Assembly: GCA_019322535.1 (NCBI GenBank)
Contig: JAHWIM010000031.1
Coordinates: 1-43,726, forward strand
Reading direction: 5' to 3'
DNA from: Candidatus Woesearchaeota archaeon
GTDB taxonomy: Archaea; Nanobdellota; Nanobdellia; Woesearchaeales; WJKL01
Length of the DNA: 43,726 nt
The notes beneath the pieces were generated by a model that worked only from the letters and a program-made list of their open reading frames with translations, was not told the DNA's origin and did not search any database. Below, in pieces: positions 15,819-23,183 of this stretch. Position 1 is the stretch's first letter; each line of letters opens with the position of its first letter. Position numbers and translations under genes: made by a program.

Positions 15819-16997
15819 ATGCCAGAGATTTATGAACCTAGAGAGGACACTTTTATGATTGAAAAAGAGGTTAAAAGATTTGCTAAAGGTAGAGTTCTTG
15901 ATATTGGCACTGGCACTGGTGTTTTAGCAATAGAAGCTAGCCAGAAAGCTGATTATGTTGTTGGCTGTGATGTTAATAACAATGCTTTAGATTATGCAAA
16001 GAAAAAAGCTGCTAATATGGAGCTTAAGAACATTAAGTTTGTCAATTCTGATTTGTTTTCTTATTTTAAGGAAAATCCTGATAAATTTGATTTGATAATA
16101 TTCAATCCTCCTTATCTGCCTGAGGAAAAAGGTGAAGATGAAGAGGTTAAGTTACAAGTTAGTGGTGGAAAAAAAGGTTATGAAGTTTTGGAGAGATTTT
16201 TTTCTGAGGTTTCAGAGTATTTAGAGCTAGATGGAAAAATTCTTGTTCTTTTTAGCACATTAACTGGTGTTGATAAAGTTCATTCTATACTTGATAATCT
16301 TGCTTTTAGTTATCAGAAGTTAAGTGAAGAAACTTATGATTTTGAAACTTTATTTGTTTATTTGGTTGAGAAAAATGCTTTTTTGAAGAAACTTGAATTT
16401 AGAGGTATAACAAATGTTAAAAAATTAGCTAAAGGACATAGAGGAATTGTTTATACTGGAATTTATGATGGGAAAAAGGTTGCTATAAAGAAAAAAAAAG
16501 AAGAAAGTGAAGCTGTTGGAAGGATGGAAAATGAAGCAAGGTGGCTGAAGTTTTTGAACAGAAAAGGAATTGGCCCTAATTTTATTTATTCAGAAGATGA
16601 TTATTTAGTTTATTATTTTGTTGAAGGAGAACTTATAATGGATTATTTGAAGAAAGCAAGCAAAGAAGATATAAGAAAAGTTTTGGTTGATGTGTTAAAA
16701 CAATGTTATACTTTAGATCAGATTGGGGTAAACAAAGAAGAGATGCATCATCCTTTGAAGCATATACTTGTTCAGAAGAATAATGTTCCTGCTCTTATTG
16801 ATTTTGAAAGAGTTCATTCTTCTAAAAAACCTAAAAACGTTACTCAGTTTTTGCAGTTTGTTTCTAGCAAGCCTGTGATGGATATTTTAGGAGAAAAAGG
16901 TTTTAAGAACTTTCAAGGCTGGTGGGTTAAATCAAGAGAAAAAATTCTAGGAATGGCTAAGAAGTATAAGCGAGGAATGAAGAAAAATATAAAATGA
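15819..16997 (+). CDS. HemK2/Mtq2-type methyltransferase fused to a RIO/COG2112-like kinase
   Basis: A 392-aa fusion. Residues 1 to about 185 are a class I SAM methyltransferase: YEPREDTF, SAM loop VLDIGTGTGVLAIE near 26-39, and the NPPY active-site motif near 95-98 that amidating-residue (Gln) methyltransferases use. This matches HemK2/Mtq2 enzymes that methylate the GGQ of class I release factor. From about 190 the protein resembles archaeal predicted Ser/Thr kinases of the RIO/COG2112 kind: a glycine-poor loop AKGHRGIVYTG, VAIKKK (Lys near 223), a Glu in MENEARWL, HHPLKHILV in place of the HxD-x4-N loop, and LIDFER for DFG. I chose ATG 15819 (MPEIYEPRED) over 15798 because the methyltransferase family begins there. 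The stop overlaps the next gene. Confidence 0.8.
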   Translation: MPEIYEPREDTFMIEKEVKRFAKGRVLDIGTGTGVLAIEASQKADYVVGCDVNNNALDYAKKKAANMELKNIKFVNSDLFSYFKENPDKFDLIIFNPPYLPEEKGEDEEVKLQVSGGKKGYEVLERFFSEVSEYLELDGKILVLFSTLTGVDKVHSILDNLAFSYQKLSEETYDFETLFVYLVEKNAFLKKLEFRGITNVKKLAKGHRGIVYTGIYDGKKVAIKKKKEESEAVGRMENEARWLKFLNRKGIGPNFIYSEDDYLVYYFVEGELIMDYLKKASKEDIRKVLVDVLKQCYTLDQIGVNKEEMHHPLKHILVQKNNVPALIDFERVHSSKKPKNVTQFLQFVSSKPVMDILGEKGFKNFQGWWVKSREKILGMAKKYKRGMKKNIK

Positions 16998-17299
16998 ATT
17001 TTAGTGATAAAGTTCTATCTTTAGTTAAGAAGATTCCTCGCGGTAAAGTTACAACTTACAAAGCTATTGGAAAGGCTTTGAAAAGAAAAGGGCAGGTTTA
17101 CAGAGCAGTTGGGAGAGCTTTACATGATAACAAGTTTCCTGTTGTTATTCCATGTCACAGGGTTGTTTGTTCTGATGGAATTATTGGCGGTTATTCTCGC
17201 GGTGTTAAGAAGAAGATTGCTTTGCTGAAAAAAGAAGGTGTTATTGTTAAGAAGGGAAAGGTTGTTGACTTTAAAAAGAAGTTATCTACCTACTGCTAA
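16994..17299 (+). CDS. ogt: O6-alkylguanine-DNA alkyltransferase
   Basis: Removes alkyl groups from guanine O6 by irreversible transfer to its own cysteine. The 101 residues cover only the C-terminal DNA-binding and catalytic domain: IPRGKVTTYKAIGKAL (helix-turn-helix), RAVGRALHDN, the active site IPCHRVV (Cys near 53), and GGYSRGVKKKIALLKKEG. The N-terminal domain of full-length MGMT is absent, as in several archaeal and ATL forms, but the Cys is present, so methyltransfer is possible. It overlaps the fusion gene by 4 bases and runs 18 bases into the convergent phosphoesterase gene. Confidence 0.9.
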   Translation: MNFSDKVLSLVKKIPRGKVTTYKAIGKALKRKGQVYRAVGRALHDNKFPVVIPCHRVVCSDGIIGGYSRGVKKKIALLKKEGVIVKKGKVVDFKKKLSTYC

Positions 17300-18184
17300 T
17301 CTTTCTGCTAGGAGATCTCCAACTGTTTCTACTAACTTTCCTGCAAATTTTTCTGGAAGTTGATTTCTTCCTTCGCTTGCTAATTCTTTATTTACTTCTT
17401 TAATTTTTATAGTGTATGCTTCTCTTGTAGCTTGCATGATTTTTTCTAGGCTATAATGAAGCCTTACATATTCTACTGTTGCTGGTGTTACATCTGTATT
17501 ATATATAACAAAACAAGTTCTAGGGTCTATAATCTTACGATTACGCGCTCTTGGCTGTCCAACTGAACAAACATTAACTATATGCCTTACATTTGGATCT
17601 AATTCCCGAACTCCTTCAGAAGTATCTATTAGTTCATATCCTTCAAGAACTTTTGTATTTTGTTTCATTATTCCTGGAACATGAGAATGGCCTACAAATA
17701 AAACAGGTGCGTTCATTGCTGCATATGTGTCTACTGCAGATACTCTATATCCATCAGGTCCTTCTTCAATATAACAAAAATCTTCTGGTCTTAATAGAGA
17801 ACTATGAGCACATTCAAATCCAAGCTGAGCATCTAATTCTGGATTCTCTCCGAATGTATATGGTTTTGCATCGAGATAATCTTTGTTTTGCTGTGTTAAT
17901 TCATTTCTTGCATATTTAATAGCTGTTTCTGCTGCTCCATTCCAATCTCTCGTATCAAAAGAATCATTTGCACCAGCTTTATCATGGTTTCCCATTAATG
18001 ATGGAATTCCTAATAATTTTAATATTTCAGTACATTCATTTGGAAATGGACCATAGCCTACATTGTCACCTAAATCACGAATATTAGAATAAGGTATTCC
18101 TCTTACATAATGAATTTCATGCAGAGCCCTAAGCAAAGCAGGCAAATTTCCATGAATATCTGAAGTTATTGCTATTAATGCCAT
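17282..18184 (-). CDS. Calcineurin-like metallophosphoesterase
   Basis: A 300-aa dimetal phosphoesterase. Metal ligands seen are D9-x-H11 (SDIHGN), GD40 (LGDNVGYGP), GN66HD, H127 and GHSH at 165-168, the complete set. It belongs to the YfcE/bacterial-type predicted phosphodiesterase group and may act on a nucleotide or RNA substrate. The C-terminal 80 residues are a helical extension. Its last 18 bases overlap the last 18 of ogt on the other strand, an unusual tail-to-tail arrangement. Confidence 0.85.
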   Translation of the reverse strand: MALIAITSDIHGNLPALLRALHEIHYVRGIPYSNIRDLGDNVGYGPFPNECTEILKLLGIPSLMGNHDKAGANDSFDTRDWNGAAETAIKYARNELTQQNKDYLDAKPYTFGENPELDAQLGFECAHSSLLRPEDFCYIEEGPDGYRVSAVDTYAAMNAPVLFVGHSHVPGIMKQNTKVLEGYELIDTSEGVRELDPNVRHIVNVCSVGQPRARNRKIIDPRTCFVIYNTDVTPATVEYVRLHYSLEKIMQATREAYTIKIKEVNKELASEGRNQLPEKFAGKLVETVGDLLAERLAVGR

Positions 18185-18240
18185 TTTAACTACTAAATAT
18201 CTAAACAGAACTCTTTTTTAAACAGAAAAGGAGGTTATTT

Positions 18241-19176
18241 TTAAACCTTTCTCTTTCCTTTTCTCTTTTTAGTTTTCTTTATATCTTTCTCTAAATCTAG
18301 TTCATCTAGTAATTCTTTATACCTATTTCTTATAGTGACTTCTGTGACTCCTGCAACATCTGCTACTTCTCTTTGCGTTCTTTTTTCTGCATGGATTAAT
18401 GCAGCAACATATAAGGCTGCAGCTGCTATTCCTGTTGGGCCTCTTCCAGAAGTTAATTCTTCTTTTTGAGCTTTTTCCAATATTTCGATGCTTTTACTTT
18501 GTGTTTCTGCTGATAGTTTTAATGCAGATGAAAATCTTGCAATATAATCTGCTGGATTTGATGGTAGAATTGAAATCCCTAATTCTCTTGTTACAAATCT
18601 ATATGTTCTTCCTATTTCTTTCTTTTCTATTCCAGATGCTTCTGATAATTCATCTAGTGTTCTTGGAACATCATGTCTTCTGCAAGCTGCATATAATGCT
18701 CCTGAAACTACTGATTCCATAGATCTGCCTCTTACTAATCCTCTTTGAACTGCTAATGTGTATATTCTAGCTGCTTCTTCTTCAACTGATTTTGGTAATT
18801 TTAAATATGAAGAGACTCTTTTTAATTCTGCTAAAGCTAGTTTTAGGTTTCTTTCAATAGCTGTAGAAATCCTATACTGCCATTTTCTTAATCTAAAGAA
18901 TTTGTTTCTGTCTTTTCCGCCTAATTTTAATAAATCTCCTTTTTGGCCTACTTCTGTTCCTAGGCCTTGGTCATATTGAGTGTAAGTCATAGGAGCTCCT
19001 GTTCTCCTTAATTTTTGAGCAGAATCAGATTCAAATTCTCTCCATTCTTGCGTGAAATCAACCATCTTATCTTCTATAACTAGACCGCAGTCTTTACAGA
19101 TGATCTCACCCTTATCTCTATTCCAGAATAAGTTAATTCCAGCGCATTCAGGACATTTTTTTACAAGTTCTGGCAT
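18241..19176 (-). CDS. tfb: Transcription initiation factor B
   Basis: The archaeal TFIIB homologue that binds TBP-DNA and recruits RNA polymerase. In 311 aa: zinc ribbon C8-x2-C11 and C27-x2-C30, a B-finger/linker with the QEWREFESD pattern, and two cyclin-like repeats (about 105-200 and 205-295) ending in VADVAGVTEVTIRNRYKEL, the helix-turn-helix that reads the BRE. The C-terminus is a lysine-rich tail. A G-rich stretch (GGGGG) lies about 10 bases before the ATG on the coding strand, and the leader back to the TATA-like TTTAAA near 19270 is around 70 bases or more, longer than in most neighbours. Confidence 0.97.
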   Translation of the reverse strand: MPELVKKCPECAGINLFWNRDKGEIICKDCGLVIEDKMVDFTQEWREFESDSAQKLRRTGAPMTYTQYDQGLGTEVGQKGDLLKLGGKDRNKFFRLRKWQYRISTAIERNLKLALAELKRVSSYLKLPKSVEEEAARIYTLAVQRGLVRGRSMESVVSGALYAACRRHDVPRTLDELSEASGIEKKEIGRTYRFVTRELGISILPSNPADYIARFSSALKLSAETQSKSIEILEKAQKEELTSGRGPTGIAAAALYVAALIHAEKRTQREVADVAGVTEVTIRNRYKELLDELDLEKDIKKTKKRKGKRKV

Positions 19177-19365
19177 ATAAACAACCCCCGTTAAAGAGCT
19201 CTATCTAAAGCCCTTATTTTTGAAAAATTATGTGCCCCCACATTCATTATTGAAACATAAGTACGTTAACTTTTTAAATGATATACGCAACTTGTTTATA
19301 AAGGTTTCTATTAAACATGAGTATATAGAAAACTTTTTAAAGTTTGACGAGCATTTAATTATCCA

Positions 19366-19545
19366 ATGGTAGATAAAGACCCATTGCCTGAAGCTTTGTA
19401 TAAAATTCTAGCTTGTCCTGTCTGCAAAAAAAGCTTGGAATATACTAAAAATAAGAAAGGACTTTACTGCAAAAGATGTGATCATACTTATCCTATCAAA
19501 GAAGGAATTCCTGTATTAATGCCTCCAGTTAAGAAGAAAAAATAA
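19366..19545 (+). CDS. Trm112-like zinc-ribbon protein
   Basis: A 59-aa protein, MVDKDPLPEALYKILACPVC at the start, with Cys17/20 and Cys35/38, then the family's YPIKEGIPVLMP and a lysine tail. This matches the Trm112/UPF0434 family. Trm112 is a small activating subunit of several SAM methyltransferases, including the release-factor enzyme Mtq2 and tRNA enzymes, in eukaryotes and haloarchaea. A Mtq2-type domain lies 2.4 kb away at 15819, so a functional link is plausible. A TATA-like TTTTTAAA lies about 25-30 bases upstream. Confidence 0.88.
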   Translation: MVDKDPLPEALYKILACPVCKKSLEYTKNKKGLYCKRCDHTYPIKEGIPVLMPPVKKKK

Positions 19546-19643
19546 TTCTTGATAATTAAAGAAAAACCACAAAAATCAAGATTTTCTGGGCTTTGAATCG
19601 TTTCAAAACCTTTATAAAGTTCTATTTAAAATACTATCCTTAT

Positions 19644-19760
19644 GCCGCAGTCGCATAACCTGGTATTGCGCGGGCCTTGAGAGCCCGTTCGCTTCGGCGT
19701 ATCCCGGTTCAAATTTAGCGAAGAGTTCAATGCTTCGCATTGAAAGTCCGGGCTGCGGCG
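19644..19760 (+). tRNA. tRNA-Ser(UGA) with apparent intron in the T loop
   Basis: Acceptor GCCGCAG (19644-19650) pairs with CTGCGGC (19753-19759); discriminator G. The anticodon stem CGGGC/GCCCG encloses CTTGAGA, giving anticodon UGA. A long variable arm CGC-TTCG-GCG confirms the serine class. The T stem CCCGG (19703-19707) pairs with CCGGG (19748-19752), but 40 bases lie between them instead of 7. Removing 33 bases, best placed at 19714-19746, restores the loop TTCAAAT. The exon TTCAA can pair with TTGAA (19740-19744), leaving a 3-base bulge AGT next to the T stem, and GCGAAG pairs with CTTCGC inside: the bulge-helix-bulge shape cut by archaeal splicing endonuclease. A TATA box (TTTATAAAG) lies upstream. 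Confidence 0.9.
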
Positions 19761-19766
19761 TTTATT

Positions 19767-19892
19767 ATGGATATAGAATCACCTACTTTAGAAGAATATT
19801 TTAAAAAAGGAAAAGAACATCCATCAGTAATAGCAGTTGTTATAATTTTATTGATAATTCTTTTTATAATTTGGATTTTTTGGAGATATTAG
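19767..19892 (+). CDS. Single-pass membrane microprotein
   Basis: A 41-aa frame: MDIESPTLEEYFKKGKEHPS followed by a 21-residue hydrophobic helix rich in Ile, Leu and Val and ending FWRY. The acidic then basic N-terminus with a single C-terminal helix resembles SecE/Sec61-gamma or tail-anchored microproteins, but I cannot assign it. It begins 7 bases after the tRNA-Ser gene and may share its transcript. It ends 13 bases before the convergent AMP phosphorylase gene. Its small size makes the call less certain than larger genes. Confidence 0.55.
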   Translation: MDIESPTLEEYFKKGKEHPSVIAVVIILLIILFIIWIFWRY

Positions 19893-19905
19893 TATAATTT
19901 GTGTT

Positions 19906-21411
19906 TTATTGTGTGACTAATGTATGGTCTATTACAATGCCGCCGATTTTTCTTAGAATATTAAGGGCATAATTTAACTTTATTTTATTTTCTGCATAAA
20001 TTGTCATTATTTTATCTCCTTTTTTTACAAAGTCTCCTTGGTGTCTGTAGATATAGATTCCTGAACCTTTGTCTTTTGGTGCTCCTGCTATTCTTGCAAT
20101 TTTATTAATAGTAAAATTATCAATATCTGATATTATTCCTGATTTTGGTGATTTAAATGTATAAGAATGCTCACCAACATGTATTTGGTCTGGTTTAATG
20201 TTAGGATTTCCTCCTTGCGCTTTAATTATTTCTTTCATTTTTTCATAAGCTTTGCCAGATTCTAGTATTTTAATGACTTTTTTTCTTGCATTTCTTACTC
20301 CAACCATTTGCAAGAGTTGTGATGCTATAAGGATGCATTTTCTTTCTAAATCAATAGGTCTTTTTTCATCTCTGGTTAAAATATAGAGAATATCTTTAGC
20401 TTCTAATGCAGGGCCTATGCCATTGCCAATTGGCTCAGATCCAAGTGTAATTACAACCCTTATTTTCATTCCGAGTTTTTTTCCAATTTTTTTAAATGAT
20501 TTTTTGAGCTTTAGTGCATGGCTTCTTGTTTTGATTTTAGTATCTCTCCCTATTGGTATATCAATCAGAACATGTGTTGCATTGACTGCTGCTTTTTTTG
20601 CTAGTATTGATGACAGCAGCATTCCTTCTGGGTCAAGGCTCAATGGATGCCTTAATCTTATTAACTTATCATCAGCAGCTGCTAGATTAACTCCTCCACC
20701 CCATATAATACATCCATTTGTTTTTTTGACAACATGTTTCATCTGTTCTACTGATAAAGCAACAGGTGCAAATACTTCCATTGTGTCTGCTGTTCCTGCT
20801 GGAGATGTTATTGACCTGCTGCTTGTTTTTGGTATTGTAAATCCTGCAGCAGCAACAATTGGAACTACAAGCATTGTTGTTCTGTTTCCTGGAACTCCTC
20901 CAGAACAATGCTTATCTAATATAGGGCGTTTATCTAATTTTAGTTGAGTGCCATTTTTGACAATAGATTTTGTAAGTGCTATTGTTTCTTCTGTATTCAT
21001 TCCTTTTGTATAACATGCGCCAATAAAATAAGTCAGCTCTATAGCACTTAATTTACCAGATACAATATCTTTTACAATAGAATCAATTTCTTCTTTTTTT
21101 AGGTGTTTTCCTTCAATTTTATCTTTGATATAATAAACTGAAGCTGGTTTTTCAGCTAGGTCTATTTCAATAATATTTCCTTGTTTAATGTTTAATTTTT
21201 TAAGAACTTCTTCAAATAAGCCAATTTGTCCAGGAGGAACTGATTTTTTTCCTTGGGCAATATCTATAACAGCTGTTGTTTCTCTTGTCTTGAATTTTAA
21301 TTTTATTCTGTCTTCATGATGGAGATCTAATTTATGAGCATCTTCTTCATTTAGAATAGCTACTAAAGTACTGCCTGTTGCTATGTCCATGTCTTTAACT
21401 TTTAATTTCAT
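19906..21411 (-). CDS. deoA: AMP phosphorylase (archaeal DeoA-like)
   Basis: Phosphorolyses AMP (also CMP and UMP) to ribose 1,5-bisphosphate and base, the entry to the archaeal NMP-degradation pathway that continues through an isomerase and RuBisCO. About 501 aa: an archaeal N-terminal domain (1-85), then the thymidine-phosphorylase fold with KHCSGGVPGNRTTMLVVPI (phosphate and substrate loop), KTSSRSITSPAGTADTME near 190-210, NGCIIWGGGVNLAAADD, and a C-terminal biotin-like barrel. I chose ATG 21411 (MKLKVKDMDIATG, the family start) over TTG 21420. No RuBisCO or isomerase gene is in this window. Its 5' end has a partial duplicate just upstream. Confidence 0.93.
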   Translation of the reverse strand: MKLKVKDMDIATGSTLVAILNEEDAHKLDLHHEDRIKLKFKTRETTAVIDIAQGKKSVPPGQIGLFEEVLKKLNIKQGNIIEIDLAEKPASVYYIKDKIEGKHLKKEEIDSIVKDIVSGKLSAIELTYFIGACYTKGMNTEETIALTKSIVKNGTQLKLDKRPILDKHCSGGVPGNRTTMLVVPIVAAAGFTIPKTSSRSITSPAGTADTMEVFAPVALSVEQMKHVVKKTNGCIIWGGGVNLAAADDKLIRLRHPLSLDPEGMLLSSILAKKAAVNATHVLIDIPIGRDTKIKTRSHALKLKKSFKKIGKKLGMKIRVVITLGSEPIGNGIGPALEAKDILYILTRDEKRPIDLERKCILIASQLLQMVGVRNARKKVIKILESGKAYEKMKEIIKAQGGNPNIKPDQIHVGEHSYTFKSPKSGIISDIDNFTINKIARIAGAPKDKGSGIYIYRHQGDFVKKGDKIMTIYAENKIKLNYALNILRKIGGIVIDHTLVTQ

Positions 21412-21487
21412 TTTTATCAATTAGAAAGTTTAAGGCTTGAAAATCTATGATTTTCATTGTCTTTAACTTTTAGCTTCATTGTCTTTA
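21412..21487 (-). repeat. Partial duplicates of the AMP phosphorylase 5' end
   Basis: Read on the minus strand, the gap between the AI-2E gene and deoA contains ATGAAGCTAAAAGTTAAAGA, nearly the same as the real deoA start ATGAAATTAAAAGTTAAAGA. Just before it is GCTAAAGACAATGA, another partial copy. The end of the AI-2E gene also contains GATGGACATAGAAGC, similar to deoA's GACATGGACATAGCAAC a few codons in. A small tandem duplication of the deoA start is the simplest reading. The copies are followed by stops and code nothing long. Confidence 0.5.
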
Positions 21488-22555
21488 GCTTCTATGTCCA
21501 TCTTTGTATATCTCTATTACTGTGAGTAACAAAGAAAGTATTAATGGACCAATTATTGCACCAATGAAACCAAGCAAAGCAATACCACCTATTACTCCAA
21601 TCAATATTATGATTGGATGCACTTTTGTTTTTGTAGATATTATTTTTGGTTTAACTACATTGTCTATTGCTGAAATGATAACAACACCATATATAATCAA
21701 ACCAATCCCTTTCCAAATTAAAATTGATTCTGATGCTAATACTCCTCTAAGTATAAATAATAATGCAGCTGGCAGCCAGATAAGTGCTGTTCCTATTATG
21801 GGTATTAGAGCAGTAAAAGCCATGAAAATTCCCCAGATTAAAGGGGTAGATATTCCAAATATATAGAATCCTAATGCTCCAACTGTTCCTTGTATTAAAG
21901 CAACTAATATTACTCCAAATATAACTCCATAGGTTATTTTTTTGCTTTGATTTATTATCATCTCTTGATGAGCTCTATCTACTGGAAATATATTTTTTAT
22001 TTTATGCACTATTTTATCTCCGTCTTTGAACAAATAATACATTACAAAGAAAGCAATGAATAATTCTAATAATCTTTTTGGAATTGTCAAAAGAAAACCT
22101 GTTATTTTTTCAGTTAAAGTTGATGTTAGTTTTCCAAGCCCTTGTTCAAGATAGAATTTATATTCTGGATTTGCTGTAGTTTGCTTAATTGAGTTTACCA
22201 TATTACAGAGAGCATTTGTTTTATCTGCACATTCTGTTATGATTCCTGTTCCTATTTTTTGTTTTCCAATGATATATGCTTCATAAGTTTCTTTTGAAAT
22301 AGCGTTTAACAGGAAAAAACCAGGTATTGCTATTAAGAGAATAATTATAAGAGACATTAGCCCTGCTGATAATGTTTTAAATCTTAGCAGTCTTTTTATT
22401 ATCTTATAGACAGGATAGAAAATATATGCTAATACACCCCCTGATAGAATTGGGACAATGAGTGGTTTAACAACTAAGTAAGCAAAGTAGGCAAGAAGAA
22501 CCATCAAAGCAAGTATAATATATTTTCTATATTCTTTGAAGTCTATTTTAAACAC
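21485..22555 (-). CDS. AI-2E family transporter (PerM/TqsA-like)
   Basis: A 356-aa membrane protein with around eight hydrophobic segments: a short basic N-terminus, helices near 13-75, a long soluble loop (about 85-150) and a C-terminal helical bundle with the family pattern LIQGTVGALGFYIFGISTPLIWG and IPIIGTALIWLPAALLFI. AI-2E/UPF0118 members export small molecules or ions (TqsA, PerM, Na+/H+ exchangers); the substrate here is unknown. The start is a GTG with AGGTG close by. It lies directly upstream of deoA on the same strand. Confidence 0.85.
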   Translation of the reverse strand: MFKIDFKEYRKYIILALMVLLAYFAYLVVKPLIVPILSGGVLAYIFYPVYKIIKRLLRFKTLSAGLMSLIIILLIAIPGFFLLNAISKETYEAYIIGKQKIGTGIITECADKTNALCNMVNSIKQTTANPEYKFYLEQGLGKLTSTLTEKITGFLLTIPKRLLELFIAFFVMYYLFKDGDKIVHKIKNIFPVDRAHQEMIINQSKKITYGVIFGVILVALIQGTVGALGFYIFGISTPLIWGIFMAFTALIPIIGTALIWLPAALLFILRGVLASESILIWKGIGLIIYGVVIISAIDNVVKPKIISTKTKVHPIIILIGVIGGIALLGFIGAIIGPLILSLLLTVIEIYKDGHRS

Positions 22556-22567
22556 CTTTTTTTGTTT

Positions 22568-22600
22568 ACAAAAAAAAGACCAGGCAAAACATGTTTTGCC
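22568..22600 (-). terminator. Perfect hairpin plus U-run terminator
   Basis: An 18-base perfect palindrome (half-site GGCAAAACA, 22583-22600) is followed on the minus strand by TGGTC and a run of eight T. It stands between the 162-aa gene ending at 22651 and the AI-2E gene. This is the form of a bacterial intrinsic terminator; archaea mostly rely on the T-run alone, but the hairpin may also protect the 3' end of the transcript. Confidence 0.6.
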
Positions 22601-22650
22601 GTTGCCTCTTTGTATTTAAATTAAGAATTAGAGTATATAAAATTATTGGT

Positions 22651-23139
22651 TTATTCTAATAAAGATTTTGCAAATTCTATAACAGCTTTTACACCTTTTC
22701 TTAATGGCTCATATGCTCTTTCTGTACGCCTATCTGCTGCTTCATCAGAAAAAGGAAAATTATCAACATAATCAGTATGAACCCCTTCATTAACTTCAAG
22801 AATTCTTGGGTCAGATAAATCTGGTAAACTAATTCCTTCTTGCTGCATGATCTGATAGCATCTTTCTGCAGTAATGCCTTTAACTCCTTTAAAAAATTCA
22901 ATTAAATCTTGGTCTAAACCAAATGCAATAGCTTGTTCTAGAGTAATATCTGTAAGTTGAGGATCTACTTGAGGATGAAAATCAGTTACTTTTCTAACAT
23001 CTTCTCTTAGTTTTGCATTAAATCTTTCATCACTGTTTTTATAATCTGAACTAGAACTTCCTTCTGGTAATCTTCCTAAACTATTAACAAAAAATGTTAC
23101 AGGTTCTATAATCCCTCTGCTAATATAGTGTTGTCCCAT
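22651..23139 (-). CDS. Orphan protein, small partner of duplicated module (copy A)
   Basis: A 162-aa predicted soluble, mainly helical protein of unknown family. It is clearly paralogous to the 154-aa protein at 24064-24528: shared MGQxY start, FVN(S/T)LGxLPE near residue 20, (R)xD(V/I)xK, AIAxGL, EF(F/L)(K/R)GV(K/R)G(I/V)TAERCYQ near 85-105, DY(V/I) and TExxYxxLRxxVK near the end. The best kept block is GVTAERCYQ, with one conserved Cys. A TTTAAATA promoter element inside a 26-base block lies about 20-28 bases upstream of the ATG, fitting a leaderless message. No function can be assigned. Confidence 0.75.
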   Translation of the reverse strand: MGQHYISRGIIEPVTFFVNSLGRLPEGSSSSDYKNSDERFNAKLREDVRKVTDFHPQVDPQLTDITLEQAIAFGLDQDLIEFFKGVKGITAERCYQIMQQEGISLPDLSDPRILEVNEGVHTDYVDNFPFSDEAADRRTERAYEPLRKGVKAVIEFAKSLLE

Positions 23140-23151
23140 CTTAAAGACAAA

Positions 23152-23177
23152 AAATAGAAGTTATTTAAAAAGGTGTG
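23152..23177 (-). repeat. 26-base promoter repeat, copy A
   Basis: Identical over 26 bases to 24539-24564. On the minus strand it runs from CACACC through TTTTTAAATAAC to TTCTATTT and supplies a TATA-like element in front of the small partner gene. It sits between the stop of the helical gene (23184) and the start of the small gene (23139). Confidence 0.8.
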
Positions 23178-23183
23178 CAAAAT

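Noticed and set aside
18399..18979. Rightward frames inside TFB
   Set aside because: Leucine- and isoleucine-rich antisense shadows of the TFB gene.
20417..20947. Rightward 176-aa frame inside AMP phosphorylase
   Set aside because: Antisense shadow of a conserved enzyme; no family resemblance.
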